From the NCBI RefSeq assembly GCF_034424545.1, contig NZ_CP139970.1, positions 2,852,001-2,916,000 of the forward strand: a stretch of 64,000 bases of DNA, read 5' to 3'. Position 1 is the first letter of the stretch, and each line of letters starts with the position of its first letter. Source of the DNA: Trinickia caryophylli (GTDB taxonomy: Bacteria > Pseudomonadota > Gammaproteobacteria > Burkholderiales > Burkholderiaceae). The notes beneath the pieces are model-generated. The model had not been told where the DNA came from, made no database searches, and worked only from the letters and a program-made list of their open reading frames with translations. Position numbers and translations under genes: made by a program. This document shows, piece by piece, positions 25,139-33,939 of the stretch.

Positions 25139-26221
25139 CTAACGGCGCTCGGGCGTGCCCGTGCGCTGCTCGGGAGCCCCGGTGAGCTGCTCGGCCTGCC
25201 ATTCGCGCCAGACGGCGATCAGCATCGCCACCACGAAGGGGCCGATGAAGATGCCGATCATCCCGAAGGCCGCCACGCCGCCGAGCACGCTGAACATGAC
25301 GAGCAGAAACGGCATGCGCACGGCGCTGCTGATGATGAATGGGCGGATCACGTTGTCGACCCAACTGACCACGAGCGCGCACCAGGCGAACAGGCCCGCG
25401 GCGGCCCAGGTCTGGCCCGCCACGAGAAGGCTGATGACGACGGGCACCCAGACGAGCGGCGTGCCGAAGGGCAGAAAGGCGACGATGAGCGTGAGGATCG
25501 CAAGGAACATCGGCGCGCCCGCGCCGGCCGCCCAGTAGCCGATGCCGGCAAGCGCGCTTTGCGCGATCGCCGTGAGCACGATGCCGTAGACGACTGAGCG
25601 GCTGACGGCGCCCATTGCTCTCAGGTAGACATCGGCGCGAGCTCCGAGAAACGGCCGTGCCGCGAGCCGCACTTGCGCGAGCAGCGTTTCGCCGTCGCGG
25701 TAGACGAAAAAGAGCGTGAACACGGCGAAGCCGAACTTGGCGGCGTTGCGGCCGATCCCACCCGCGATCTGGGCGATTTCGGCGGCCCATTGATTGCTCC
25801 ATTGCGCGAGCTGGGTGCCGAGCGAGGAAGGTTCGCGCGTGATCTTGTCGGCGAAGCCGCCGAGCCAGCGGCCAAGCAACGGCACGCGCTCGACGAGGTC
25901 GAGCAGTGGCTGGCGGTGATCGGTCAGATAGGTAGCGGAGCCGCTGAAGAAGACCGCCGTTTCGTGCGTGAGCTGGACCATCAGGGAGAACATCGGAATC
26001 ACGAACGCGAGCGCGAGAAAGGCGGTCATGAGCAGCGCGCTGATGCCGCCGCGCCCGCCGAGCCGCGTGCGCAGCCACGCATAGGCCGGCCAGGTCACGT
26101 ACGCGATGATGAGTGCCCAGGCGACGGGAATGAGAAAGAGATGCAATACCACGATGCCGAGAGCGATCAGGCACGCGAGCAGCGTGCCGAGCACGAGGGA
26201 TTTGGTGCGCAGCTGGGTCAT
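25139..26221 (-). CDS. AI-2E family (DUF20/PerM-like) membrane transporter
   Basis: A 360-aa inner-membrane protein with about eight hydrophobic segments. It has the AI-2E family pattern: an N-terminal two- to three-helix block, a soluble middle part (about 120-190), and the C-terminal SWVDNVIRPFIIS followed by MPFLLVMFSVLGGVAAFGMIG. Members export small molecules or ions; the substrate here is unknown. The gene is convergent with glcC. The region before its start carries the 10-bp tandem array at 26301-26410. Confidence 0.82.
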   Translation of the reverse strand: MTQLRTKSLVLGTLLACLIALGIVVLHLFLIPVAWALIIAYVTWPAYAWLRTRLGGRGGISALLMTAFLALAFVIPMFSLMVQLTHETAVFFSGSATYLTDHRQPLLDLVERVPLLGRWLGGFADKITREPSSLGTQLAQWSNQWAAEIAQIAGGIGRNAAKFGFAVFTLFFVYRDGETLLAQVRLAARPFLGARADVYLRAMGAVSRSVVYGIVLTAIAQSALAGIGYWAAGAGAPMFLAILTLIVAFLPFGTPLVWVPVVISLLVAGQTWAAAGLFAWCALVVSWVDNVIRPFIISSAVRMPFLLVMFSVLGGVAAFGMIGIFIGPFVVAMLIAVWREWQAEQLTGAPEQRTGTPERR

Positions 26222-26300
26222 GTCGGGCGATGGCGTGAGCGGCCGGGTTCCTGGCGGGTCGTTTCGGGCAGCCGTGACGATTGTGGACGCTCGCGGGCGT

Positions 26301-26410
26301 GGGTTCAAGCGGGTTCAAGCGGGTTCAAGCGGGTTCAAGCGGGTTCAAGCGGGTTCAAGCGGGTTCAAGCGGGTTCAAGCGGGATCGGGCGGGTTCAAGC
26401 GGGATCGGGC
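26301..26410. repeat. 10-bp tandem array (11 units)
   Basis: Eight perfect copies of GGGTTCAAGC are followed by GGGATCGGGC, GGGTTCAAGC and GGGATCGGGC with no break in the register. The right end enters the last codons and stop codon of the P-type ATPase gene. The rest lies in the 5' region of the AI-2E gene. The length is not a multiple of three and no codon logic is apparent. Confidence 0.95.
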
Positions 26411-29055
26411 GGGTGCGTGGCCGGCGGCGTGGCGCGATGGCGCGCGTGCCGCAGTATCCGCTTCTCGAACTCGACGGCCAGGAAGACGATGCCCGCGAGC
26501 GCGAATGAGGCGAGCAGTTCGCCGGCGGACAGCGGCGCCGTCCTGAATATGGGGTTGAGCGCTGGTACGTAGACGACCGCCAACTGCAAGACCACCGTCA
26601 GCGCGACCGCGCCCGCAAGCAGCGGGTTCGCCCGCGGTCGGCCCGTCGAGAACAACGGCCGTTCGGAGCGGACCGCAAGCAGATGCGCCATCTGCGCGAG
26701 CGCCAGCACGGTGAACGTCATTGTCTGCCAGTGCGCGTGGCCGGTCTCGAGCGCCCATGCCTGGGTGAGTAACGTCACGGCGGCCATGAGGATGCCGCCC
26801 CCCGCAATCTGCCAGCCCATACCGTGCGTGAGCCGCTGCTCGCGCGCGTGGCGTGGCGGGCGCCGCATGATGTCGGGCTCGGCCGGTTCGGCGGCGAGCG
26901 CGAGCCCGGGCAGCCCGTCGGTGACGAGATTGATCCAGAGGATGTGGATCGGCAGCAACGGCACCGGCAGCCCCATGAACGGGGCGAGGGCGACCACCAT
27001 CAGCTCCGCCGAGTTGCAAGTGAGCACGTAGCGAACGAACTTGCGCACGTTGGCGAAGAGGCGCCGGCCTTCCTCGACGGCCGCGACGATCGTCGCGAAG
27101 TTGTCGTCGAGCAGTACGACACTCGCGGCTTCACGCGCAACGTCCGTGCCGCCGCGGCCCATGGCCACGCCAATGTCGGCGCGCGCGAGCGCCGGCGCAT
27201 CGTTGACGCCGTCGCCCGTCATCGCGACATAGCGCCCCTCTCCACGCAACGCTTCGACGATGCGGATCTTTTGTGCCGGGTCGACGCGCGCGAACACGGC
27301 GATCCGCTCGATTCGCCGGCGCAGCTCCGCATCGGTCGACGCGGCCAGCTCCCGGCCCGTCATTACCGCATCGGGACCGTCGTGCGCGGCATCGAGCAGC
27401 CCGATCGCGCGGGCGATCGCCCGGGCGGTGACGGGATGGTCTCCCGTGATCATGACTGTCCGGATGCCCGCCGCCTTGCACTTCGCCACCGCGTCGGGCA
27501 CCTCGGGGCGAGGCGGATCGATCATGCCGACGAAACCGATCAATTCGAGCGCCTGCTCGACCTCCTCGGCGGTGCATCGCGCGTCGGGAAGGGCTGGCCA
27601 GCGGCGGCGAGCCAGGGCCAGTACCCGCAGCCCGTCGGCGGCCATCGCTTCGGCGGTCGAGATCATCTGCCCGGCGGACAAACGGGTGCCGCCCGGCCCG
27701 GATGCGCACCGGGCCAGCACGGCTTCGGGCGCGCCTTTGGTGTAGGCGATGAAGGCATCGCCATCGGCATGCAGCGTGGTCATCCGCTTGCGCTCGGAGT
27801 CGAACGCGTATTCCATTCTGCGCGGCGTGGTTCGTCCGATCGCGCGCTTGTCGATGCCCGCATCCGCGGCTGCGCGCAGCAGCGCGATCTCAGTGGGATC
27901 GCCGATCGGCTTGCCTTGTTCGTCGTAGCCGGCGTCGTTGCACAATGCCGAGGCGTGAAGCAGTGCGGCGAGCGTTTCGTCGTTGCCGACCGGGCCCGCC
28001 GCGATACGCGGCCCTCCGGCGGCGCACAACTCGACCACGCGCATGTCGTTGCAGGTCAGTGTGCCCGTCTTGTCGGTACAGATGCAACTGACCGAGCCGA
28101 GCGTTTCGACGGCCGGCAACCTGCGCACGAGCGCCGCATGGCGCGCCATGGTGCGCGCGCCGAGCGCGAGCATGACGGTGACGACGGCGGGAAGGGCTTC
28201 GGGGATCGCTGCAACAGCGAGGCTGACGGCCGTCAGCAGCATGGGCAGCAGCGGTTCGCCGCGAGCGAGGCCGGCGACGAAGACGAGCGCGCAAATCGCG
28301 AGCACGGCGAGCGCCAGCTGGCGACCGAAGCGGGCGAGGCGGGCCTGCAGCGGCGTGCGCGTGCGCGGTGCCGATTTGATCAGAGCGGCAAGGTGGCCGA
28401 GCTCCGTGTCCATGCCGGTTGCGACGGCAATGCCGCGCGCCCGCCCGTAGGCGACGGTCGTGCCGCGGTAGGCCATGTTAAGACGATCGGCGAGCGGCAA
28501 GCTTTCGTCGCCGAGGGAGGCTGTGGTCTTGTCGATGGGCGCCGCCTCGCCGGTGAGGGCCGCTTCGGCGGTTCTCAACTGCGGCGCTTCGACTAGGCGC
28601 AGGTCGGCCGGTACCGTGGCGCCCGCTTCGAGCACGACGAGGTCGCCGGGCACGAGGGCGGCTGCATCGACGATCGCAGGCCGGCCATCGCGCACGACCG
28701 TTGCCTTTGGCGCGGCGAGTCGCCGAAGGCCCGCAATGGCGCGTTCGGCGCCGAGGTCCTGCGCGAAGCCGACAATGGCATCGACGAGAACGATCGCGAT
28801 GACGACGAGTGCGTCGTTGGTGTCGCCGACGGCGAACGAGAGTACGGCCGCCGCGAGCAGCACGAGCACCATGAAATCGGCGAACTGCGCGGCGAACAGC
28901 GAAAGCGCGCTGCGCCGTTCGGCTGTGGCAATGTCGTTCGGGCCGGCCGCGTCGAGGCGGCGGCGAGCCTCGGCCGAATCGAGGCCGTGCGCTTCGTCGG
29001 TGCGAAGTTGCGCGGCGACGGCCGCCGCGTCGAGCGTGTGCCACGGCGTGCTCAT
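26395..29055 (-). CDS. P2-type cation-transporting ATPase
   Basis: An 886-aa ATP-driven cation pump of the SERCA/PMR1-like group. It has an N-terminal cation-ATPase domain (1-70), TGE in the actuator domain (ALTGEAAPIDK), the M4 motif AAIPEALPAVV and the phosphorylation site CTDKTGTL with D328. It also has MITGDHPVTA and the hinge GDGVNDAPALARADIG. PEALPA instead of the usual PEGLPA is a small deviation in the ion-binding helix. Calcium or another divalent cation is likely, but the ion is not proven. The start ATG 29055 precedes STPWHTLDAAAV. The final codons fall in the 10-bp repeat array. Confidence 0.92.
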   Translation of the reverse strand: MSTPWHTLDAAAVAAQLRTDEAHGLDSAEARRRLDAAGPNDIATAERRSALSLFAAQFADFMVLVLLAAAVLSFAVGDTNDALVVIAIVLVDAIVGFAQDLGAERAIAGLRRLAAPKATVVRDGRPAIVDAAALVPGDLVVLEAGATVPADLRLVEAPQLRTAEAALTGEAAPIDKTTASLGDESLPLADRLNMAYRGTTVAYGRARGIAVATGMDTELGHLAALIKSAPRTRTPLQARLARFGRQLALAVLAICALVFVAGLARGEPLLPMLLTAVSLAVAAIPEALPAVVTVMLALGARTMARHAALVRRLPAVETLGSVSCICTDKTGTLTCNDMRVVELCAAGGPRIAAGPVGNDETLAALLHASALCNDAGYDEQGKPIGDPTEIALLRAAADAGIDKRAIGRTTPRRMEYAFDSERKRMTTLHADGDAFIAYTKGAPEAVLARCASGPGGTRLSAGQMISTAEAMAADGLRVLALARRRWPALPDARCTAEEVEQALELIGFVGMIDPPRPEVPDAVAKCKAAGIRTVMITGDHPVTARAIARAIGLLDAAHDGPDAVMTGRELAASTDAELRRRIERIAVFARVDPAQKIRIVEALRGEGRYVAMTGDGVNDAPALARADIGVAMGRGGTDVAREAASVVLLDDNFATIVAAVEEGRRLFANVRKFVRYVLTCNSAELMVVALAPFMGLPVPLLPIHILWINLVTDGLPGLALAAEPAEPDIMRRPPRHAREQRLTHGMGWQIAGGGILMAAVTLLTQAWALETGHAHWQTMTFTVLALAQMAHLLAVRSERPLFSTGRPRANPLLAGAVALTVVLQLAVVYVPALNPIFRTAPLSAGELLASFALAGIVFLAVEFEKRILRHARHRATPPATHPPDPA

Positions 29056-29179
29056 GAGGCAGCGGGCTCCTGGCGGTTGGGGCGGCGCGCTGCGCCGCAT
29101 CGCGGGAAACGGTTCGCTGCCTATGTTGACGCCGGTCGCGGCGCGGGCTCTTGTCATACATCAAGTGCCCATGTACAAA

Positions 29180-29211
29180 GGCCGCGAATACCGTCTCCGG
29201 TATCCGCGGCC
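29180..29211 (-). terminator. Hairpin, possible minus-strand terminator
   Basis: GGCCGCGAATACCG (29180-29193) pairs with CGGTATCCGCGGCC (29198-29211): 14 positions with one mismatch, loop TCTC. On the minus strand it is followed by TTTGT, a weak U-tract. It would stop minus-strand transcription coming from the 18-bp array. Confidence 0.45.
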
Positions 29212-29352
29212 CAAACTGCTCCATGCGTACTGCGAAGGCTGCGGCGCCGGTTGGGGCGCCACAGCCGTTTCCTGGTTCAAAGACGAATGCTTCTTGACAG
29301 CGGGTGAACCGACTTCGTACTGCAGTGGTATTGCAAATTGCTTTTGTGCTGC

Positions 29353-29766
29353 GTGCTGCCGAGGTACTGCGTGCTGCCGAGGTGCTGCGTACTGCCGAGG
29401 TGCTGCGTGCTGCCGAGGTACTGCGTGCTGCCGAGGTGCTGCGTGCTGCCGAGGTGCTGCGTACTGCCGAGGTACTGCGTGCTGCCGAGGTGCTGCGTAC
29501 TGCCGAGGTGCTGCGTACTGCCGAGGTACTGCGTACTGCCGAGGTACTGCGTACTGCCGAGGTACTGCATGCTGCCGAGGTGTTGCGTGCTGCCGAGGTG
29601 CTGCGTACTGCCGAGGTACTGCGTACTGCCGAGGTGCTGCGTACTGCCGAGATACTGCGTACTGCCGAGATACTGCGTACTGCCGAGATACTGCGTACTG
29701 CCGAGATACTGCGTACTGCCGAGGTGCTGCGTGCTGCCGAGCTACTGCGTACTGCTGAGGTACTGC
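29353..29766. repeat. 18-bp minisatellite, 23 uninterrupted copies, open in all six frames
   Basis: The unit GTRCTGCCGAGRTRCTGC is repeated 23 times with exact 18-bp phase and no insertion or deletion. Apart from the degraded last units, differences are almost all A/G changes at three positions. The unit is itself two GTACTGC heptamers plus CGAG. Because 18 is divisible by three and the unit lacks stop codons, every frame is open for about 400 bp and yields hexapeptide repeats (for example QYAVPR or QYLGST on the minus strand, EVLRTA on the plus strand). No frame has a convincing start, ribosome site and unique domain, so I do not call a gene. It lies between the ATPase gene and a gntR gene. 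Confidence 0.9.
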
Positions 29767-30034
29767 AGACCACTGTTGGTACAACTGGCTTCGAACTACC
29801 CACGCGAGGGGAGCGCGTGGACGGAACCCACATCTCGTTCCATGGAAAGCAGTGTACGGCGGCGAGCGCGGAAGCAATTGGTCGAAACGAGGACCCTATT
29901 CGGGCCAATTCGACCAATCGCGCTCTCGGCGCGCGAGCGGGGTGCCGTCCACGCGCCGGGGGGGCGGGTTTGTCCCGATAACCGCGCGGCATCAAGCTTG
30001 TATGATGACCTCGTCACCTGATGATGATTGCCGG

Positions 30035-30745
30035 ATGTCCATGTTCGAGAAGATTCCCGTCCGCTCGCTGAGCGAAACCGTGGCGCAGCAATTGCTCAAG
30101 CAGATCGAGAAAGGCGCGTTTGCCCATACCGGCAAGCTGCCGACCGAGGCCGTGCTGGCCCAGGAGTTCGGCGTGAGCCGCACCGTCATTCGGGAGGCGG
30201 TTTCGCGTCTGAAGAATGAAGGCGTCGTCGAACCGCGCCAGGGCAGCGGTGTATTCATCGCCGAACGCGCGGCCATTCGGCCCCTGCGTATCGACTATGC
30301 GGAGGCGGTCGAACCGGGCTCGGTCCTGCAGATACTGGCGTTGCGGCGGGCAATCGAGGCCGAGGTGGCATCCGAGGCGGCGATGCGTCGCACCGATGCC
30401 GACATGGTGGCCATCGACGCGGCGCTGGCGAAGATCGACGCGGCCGTGACCGAAGGCGAAGACGGCGTGGCCGAAGACGTGGCGTTTCATCGCGCCATCG
30501 CGATTGCCACCGGCAACCCATACTTCCTCAAGACGCTGACGTTCCTCAATCAGTACCTGGAGGCGGGTACGGTCGTCACGCGCCGCAACGAAGCGTTACG
30601 AGACGATTTTTCGCGTCAGGTACGCGAAGAGCACGCGGCGATCGTGGCGGCGATCAGGGCGGGCGACCCGATGGCGGCGCGCAACGCCGCCTGTACGCAC
30701 ATGTACAACGCCGCAAGACGGCTTGCAGAGGCCGGCATTCGCTGA
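30035..30745 (+). CDS. GntR/FadR-family regulator of the threonate/erythronate cluster
   Basis: A 236-aa regulator. The N-terminal winged helix has KLPTEAVLAQEFGVSRTVIR (about 34-53) and GVVEPRQGSGVFI. The FCD domain has the His/Asp metal-ligand pattern in EDVAFHRAIA and REEHAAIVAAI. It is co-directional with and directly upstream of ltnD and most likely controls the pathway genes in response to a pathway acid (inference). The start is ATG 30035; ATG 30041 (MFEKIPVRS) is equally possible. No strong ribosome site distinguishes them. Confidence 0.88.
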   Translation: MSMFEKIPVRSLSETVAQQLLKQIEKGAFAHTGKLPTEAVLAQEFGVSRTVIREAVSRLKNEGVVEPRQGSGVFIAERAAIRPLRIDYAEAVEPGSVLQILALRRAIEAEVASEAAMRRTDADMVAIDAALAKIDAAVTEGEDGVAEDVAFHRAIAIATGNPYFLKTLTFLNQYLEAGTVVTRRNEALRDDFSRQVREEHAAIVAAIRAGDPMAARNAACTHMYNAARRLAEAGIR

Positions 30746-30789
30746 AGCCTGCCGGGGGGAGACACCGTCCTGGGCGCCGGCCAGTCATG

Positions 30790-30800
30790 TAGGACTCCTA
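30790..30800. promoter_or_regulatory. Candidate regulator site before ltnD (TAGGACTCCTA)
   Basis: A perfect 5+1+5 palindrome 24 bp before ltnD. A related sequence, AAGGAGTACTA, stands before the transporter gene at 33759-33769 (9 of 11 matches on the opposite strand). It could be the operator of the neighbouring GntR protein. Confidence 0.35.
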
Positions 30801-30823
30801 ACATTTAAGGAAAGGGAAAGCGC

Positions 30824-31726
30824 ATGTCGAGGATAGTCGGAGTGATCGGGCTTGGAGCCATGGGTTTCGGCGTTGCCGAGTCGCTGCTGCGAGCGGGCTT
30901 CACCGTTTATGGCTGCGATCTGCGCGAGAGTGCGCGCGCCGGGTTCTCGGCGCTCGGCGGCGTAGCCTGCGAGCGGCCATCCGAGCTCGAGCCGTGCGAC
31001 GTCGTGCTGACGCTCGTCGTGAATGCCGAGCAAACCGAGGCCGTGCTCTTCGGCGAACACGGTGCGGCGCCGGCATTGAAAGCCGGCAGCGTCGTGATCG
31101 CGAGTGCTACGGTGGCACCCGAATTCGCGATCGCGCTCGGCAAGCGCATCGAGTCGGCCGGCCTGCACATGCTCGATGCTCCGGTGTCGGGCGGCGCGGC
31201 TCGCGCTGCGTCGGGCGAACTGACGATGATGACGTCGGGCTCCGCGCACGCCTACGCCGCCTGCGAGGACGTGCTGAGCGCCATTGCGGCCAAGGTCTAT
31301 CGCCTCGGCGCGCAGCATGGCCTCGGCTCCAAGGTGAAGATCGTCAATCAACTGCTGGCGGGGGTGCACATCGCAGCCGCGGCCGAGGCCATGGCGCTCG
31401 GCCTGCGCGAAGGCGTGGACGCGCAGGCACTCTACGAAGTCATCACCCACAGCGCAGGCAATTCGTGGATGTTCGAGAACCGCGTGCCTCATATTCTGGC
31501 CGGGGACTATACCCCGCTGTCCGCGGTCGACATCTTCGTCAAGGATCTCGGGCTCGTGCTCGACACGGCACGGATGAACAAGTTTCCGCTGCCGCTGTCG
31601 GCCGCGGCGCATCAGATGTTCATGATGGCGTCCAGCGCGGGCCATGGGCGCGAGGACGATTCGGCCGTCATCAAGATATTCCCCGGCATCGCGTTGCCGG
31701 CGCAAGCGGAAGGAGCCGCACAATGA
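30824..31726 (+). CDS. ltnD: L-threonate dehydrogenase LtnD
   Basis: A 300-aa beta-hydroxyacid dehydrogenase. It has the NAD-binding GLGAMG (9-14), substrate-binding DAPVSGG (118-124) and catalytic lysine region GSKVKIVNQ (K172, N175). In the pathway described for DUF1537 kinase clusters, LtnD oxidises L-threonate at C2 to 2-oxo-tetronate. Its stop overlaps the otnK start (ATGA). A purine-rich GGAAAGGGAAAG precedes the start. Confidence 0.9.
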   Translation: MSRIVGVIGLGAMGFGVAESLLRAGFTVYGCDLRESARAGFSALGGVACERPSELEPCDVVLTLVVNAEQTEAVLFGEHGAAPALKAGSVVIASATVAPEFAIALGKRIESAGLHMLDAPVSGGAARAASGELTMMTSGSAHAYAACEDVLSAIAAKVYRLGAQHGLGSKVKIVNQLLAGVHIAAAAEAMALGLREGVDAQALYEVITHSAGNSWMFENRVPHILAGDYTPLSAVDIFVKDLGLVLDTARMNKFPLPLSAAAHQMFMMASSAGHGREDDSAVIKIFPGIALPAQAEGAAQ

Positions 31727-33057
31727 ACGACGCGAGGCACCCGGTGCGGCGCGCTTTGCTCGGCTGCATCGCCGACGACTTCACCGGCGCGACCGATCTC
31801 GCGAACATGCTCGTGCGCGGCGGCATGCGCACGGTGCAGACGATCGGCGTGCCCGACGCCGCCGCGCTGACGGCCGCGGCCCGCGACGCGGATGCGATCG
31901 TCGTGGCGCTGAAGTCGCGTACGATCGCCGCTCACGAGGCGATCGCTCAGTCGCTCGCCGCGCTTGCCTGGCTGCGCGAGCAAGGGTGCCGTCAGTTCTT
32001 TTTCAAGTACTGCTCGACGTTCGATTCGACGGACGCCGGCAATATCGGCCCCGTCGCTCAGGCACTGCTCGACGCGCTCGCAGGCGAGCCCGGCGGCGGC
32101 TTCACGATTGCATGTCCCGCCTTCCCGGAGAATGGCCGCACCGTTTATCGCGGGCACCTTTTCGTGAGCGACGCATTGCTCAACGAATCCGGTATGGAGC
32201 ATCATCCGCTCACCCCGATGCGCGACCCCAACCTCGTGCGTGTCCTCGCGCGGCAAACGGGTGCGGCCGTTGCGCTCGTACGCTACGACACGGTCGTGCG
32301 AGGCGCCGACGCCATTCGCGCCCGCTTCGACGCCTGCCGCCGCGAAGGCGCGCGCATCGCCATCGCGGATGCGATCAGCGACGCGGACCTGCTCGCGCTC
32401 GGCGCGGCCTGCGCGGACCTGCCACTCGTGACGGGCGGCTCGGGCGTCGCCCTCGGCTTGCCGGACAACTTCCGGCGCGTGGGGCTGCTGCCGGCGCGGC
32501 AAGATGCCGCGGCGCTGCCGGCCGTAGCCGGGCCCGGCGCCGTCGTCGCCGGCAGCGCATCGAAGGCCACCCATGCGCAGGTGGCGGCGTGGAAGGCGAA
32601 GCGCCCCGCTTTCAGGATCGATCCGCTCGCGCTCGCACGCGGCGAGCCGCTCGTTCACGAGGCCGTGGCATTCACGCGTGCGTATCTGCGGACCGAGCGC
32701 CCCGAGCCCGTGCTCGTCTATGCCACCGCCGCGCCCGACGAAGTGCGGGCGGCGCAGCGCGAACTGGGTGTGGAGCGTGCGGGACAGCTCGTCGAGCAGG
32801 CGCTCGCCCAGATCGCACGCGCGCAATATGCGCTCGGCATCCGCAAGTTCGTCGTTGCCGGCGGCGAAACATCGGGCGCGGTCGTTCAGGCGCTCGGCGT
32901 GCGTGGGCTTCGCATCGGAGCGCAGATCGACCCCGGCGTGCCGGCGACGGTCAGCGTTGGCGGCGAGCCCGTCGCGCTCGCGCTCAAGTCCGGCAATTTC
33001 GGCTCCGAGGATTTCTTCGAAAAGGCCTTGCGGCAGCTGGAAGGGGAGGCATCATGA
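31723..33057 (+). CDS. otnK: 3-oxo-tetronate kinase OtnK (DUF1537)
   Basis: A 444-aa four-carbon acid sugar kinase. The N-terminal domain begins with IADDFTGATDLANML (16-30) and has KYCSTFDSTDAGNIG. The C-terminal nucleotide-binding domain has VVAGSASKATHAQV and the glycine motif GGETSG (380-385). It phosphorylates 3-oxo-tetronate at the 4-OH. Starts overlap at both ends (4 bp with ltnD, 4 bp with otnC), so the three are strictly coupled. Confidence 0.93.
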   Translation: MNDARHPVRRALLGCIADDFTGATDLANMLVRGGMRTVQTIGVPDAAALTAAARDADAIVVALKSRTIAAHEAIAQSLAALAWLREQGCRQFFFKYCSTFDSTDAGNIGPVAQALLDALAGEPGGGFTIACPAFPENGRTVYRGHLFVSDALLNESGMEHHPLTPMRDPNLVRVLARQTGAAVALVRYDTVVRGADAIRARFDACRREGARIAIADAISDADLLALGAACADLPLVTGGSGVALGLPDNFRRVGLLPARQDAAALPAVAGPGAVVAGSASKATHAQVAAWKAKRPAFRIDPLALARGEPLVHEAVAFTRAYLRTERPEPVLVYATAAPDEVRAAQRELGVERAGQLVEQALAQIARAQYALGIRKFVVAGGETSGAVVQALGVRGLRIGAQIDPGVPATVSVGGEPVALALKSGNFGSEDFFEKALRQLEGEAS

Positions 33058-33719
33058 CGTCGGCTAGTGGCGAATCGGCCGTACGCGAAGAGATCTGCAC
33101 GGTCGGAGCGAGTCTTTACGCACGCGGCTACACGGTCGGCACGGCGGGCAACATCAGCGCGCGCCTTGACGACGGCTGGCTCATCACACCGACCGATGCC
33201 TGCCTCGGCAGGCTCGATCCCGCACGCATCGCGAAGGTCGACCGAAGTGGCCGGCACGCGGGCGGCGACACGCCCTCGAAGACGCTCGCGCTGCATCGTG
33301 CGATCTATGAAGCAAACCCGGCGGCAAGCGGGATCGTGCACACCCATTCAACGCATCTCGTCGCGCTGACGCTTGCGGACCGGAGCAACGGTGAAGGAGT
33401 CTGGCGCGACGACGACGTTCTGCCGCCGATCACGCCGTACTACGTCATGAAAGTGGGCCACGTGCCGCTTGTGCGCTACCGCAGGCCGGGCGATCCGGAG
33501 GTCGCGCTCGAGGTGGCGCGCGTGGCGGCCAGCGTGAGGGCGGTACTGCTGGACCGGCTGGGGCCCGTCGTCTGGGAGCGTTCGGTTTCGCACGCGAGCT
33601 ACGTACTCGAGGAACTCGAGGAAACCGCGCGGCTGTGGCGCTCGACGGTACCCCGGCCGGCACCGCTGGACGAATCGGCTATCGAGGCACTGCGCGCGGC
33701 GTTCGGTGCGCGCTGGTAG
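33054..33719 (+). CDS. otnC: Class II aldolase OtnC (3-oxo-tetronate 4-phosphate decarboxylase), divergent active site
   Basis: A 221-aa class II aldolase/adducin-fold protein. In the pathway it decarboxylates 3-oxo-tetronate-4-phosphate to dihydroxyacetone phosphate. GTAGNISARL (29-38) and the metal-binding HTHSTH (H96, H98) are present. Two positions normally conserved in this fold differ. The catalytic glutamate position in PSKE reads PSKT (T77), and the third zinc histidine in the usual NHGPV reads DRLGPV (L169). Position, overlap with otnK and length still argue for the OtnC role. Whether this is a natural subclass with rearranged chemistry or a damaged enzyme cannot be told from sequence. 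Confidence 0.82.
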   Translation: MTSASGESAVREEICTVGASLYARGYTVGTAGNISARLDDGWLITPTDACLGRLDPARIAKVDRSGRHAGGDTPSKTLALHRAIYEANPAASGIVHTHSTHLVALTLADRSNGEGVWRDDDVLPPITPYYVMKVGHVPLVRYRRPGDPEVALEVARVAASVRAVLLDRLGPVVWERSVSHASYVLEELEETARLWRSTVPRPAPLDESAIEALRAAFGARW

Positions 33720-33758
33720 CGGTGTACGGCTCTACCAGCGCGACACGCGGTAAAAAAT

Positions 33759-33769
33759 AAGGAGTACTA
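33759..33769. promoter_or_regulatory. Candidate regulator site before the transporter gene (AAGGAGTACTA)
   Basis: On the reverse strand this resembles the palindrome before ltnD at 30790-30800, with two mismatches in eleven. It sits in the 220-bp gap before the MFS gene, which otherwise shows no feature. The support is weak. Confidence 0.25.
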
Positions 33770-33939
33770 ATCAACGGAAAATTGGCGCGGCCTCGAAGCT
33801 GTGTCGCGCCGCATCGATCGAATGCCCTTGGCCGCGGCGGCGCGCCGCACATCGCGCATCGACCGGTAAATCGAATCCTAAAGCCGGCGGGCCGCATACC
33901 GCGAGACCCGCAAAGGCGCCAACTTGACGGAGACATGAG

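Noticed and set aside
29353..29766. CRISPR array
   Set aside because: Units are directly adjacent with no spacers, and no cas genes are present.
29161..30021. Long repeat-protein genes (QYAVPR, EVLRTA or YCVLPR hexapeptides) across the 18-bp array
   Set aside because: All six frames are open because the unit is 18 bp and stop-free. None has a supported start with ribosome site, and one minus frame runs through a terminator-like hairpin. It is reported as a repeat instead.
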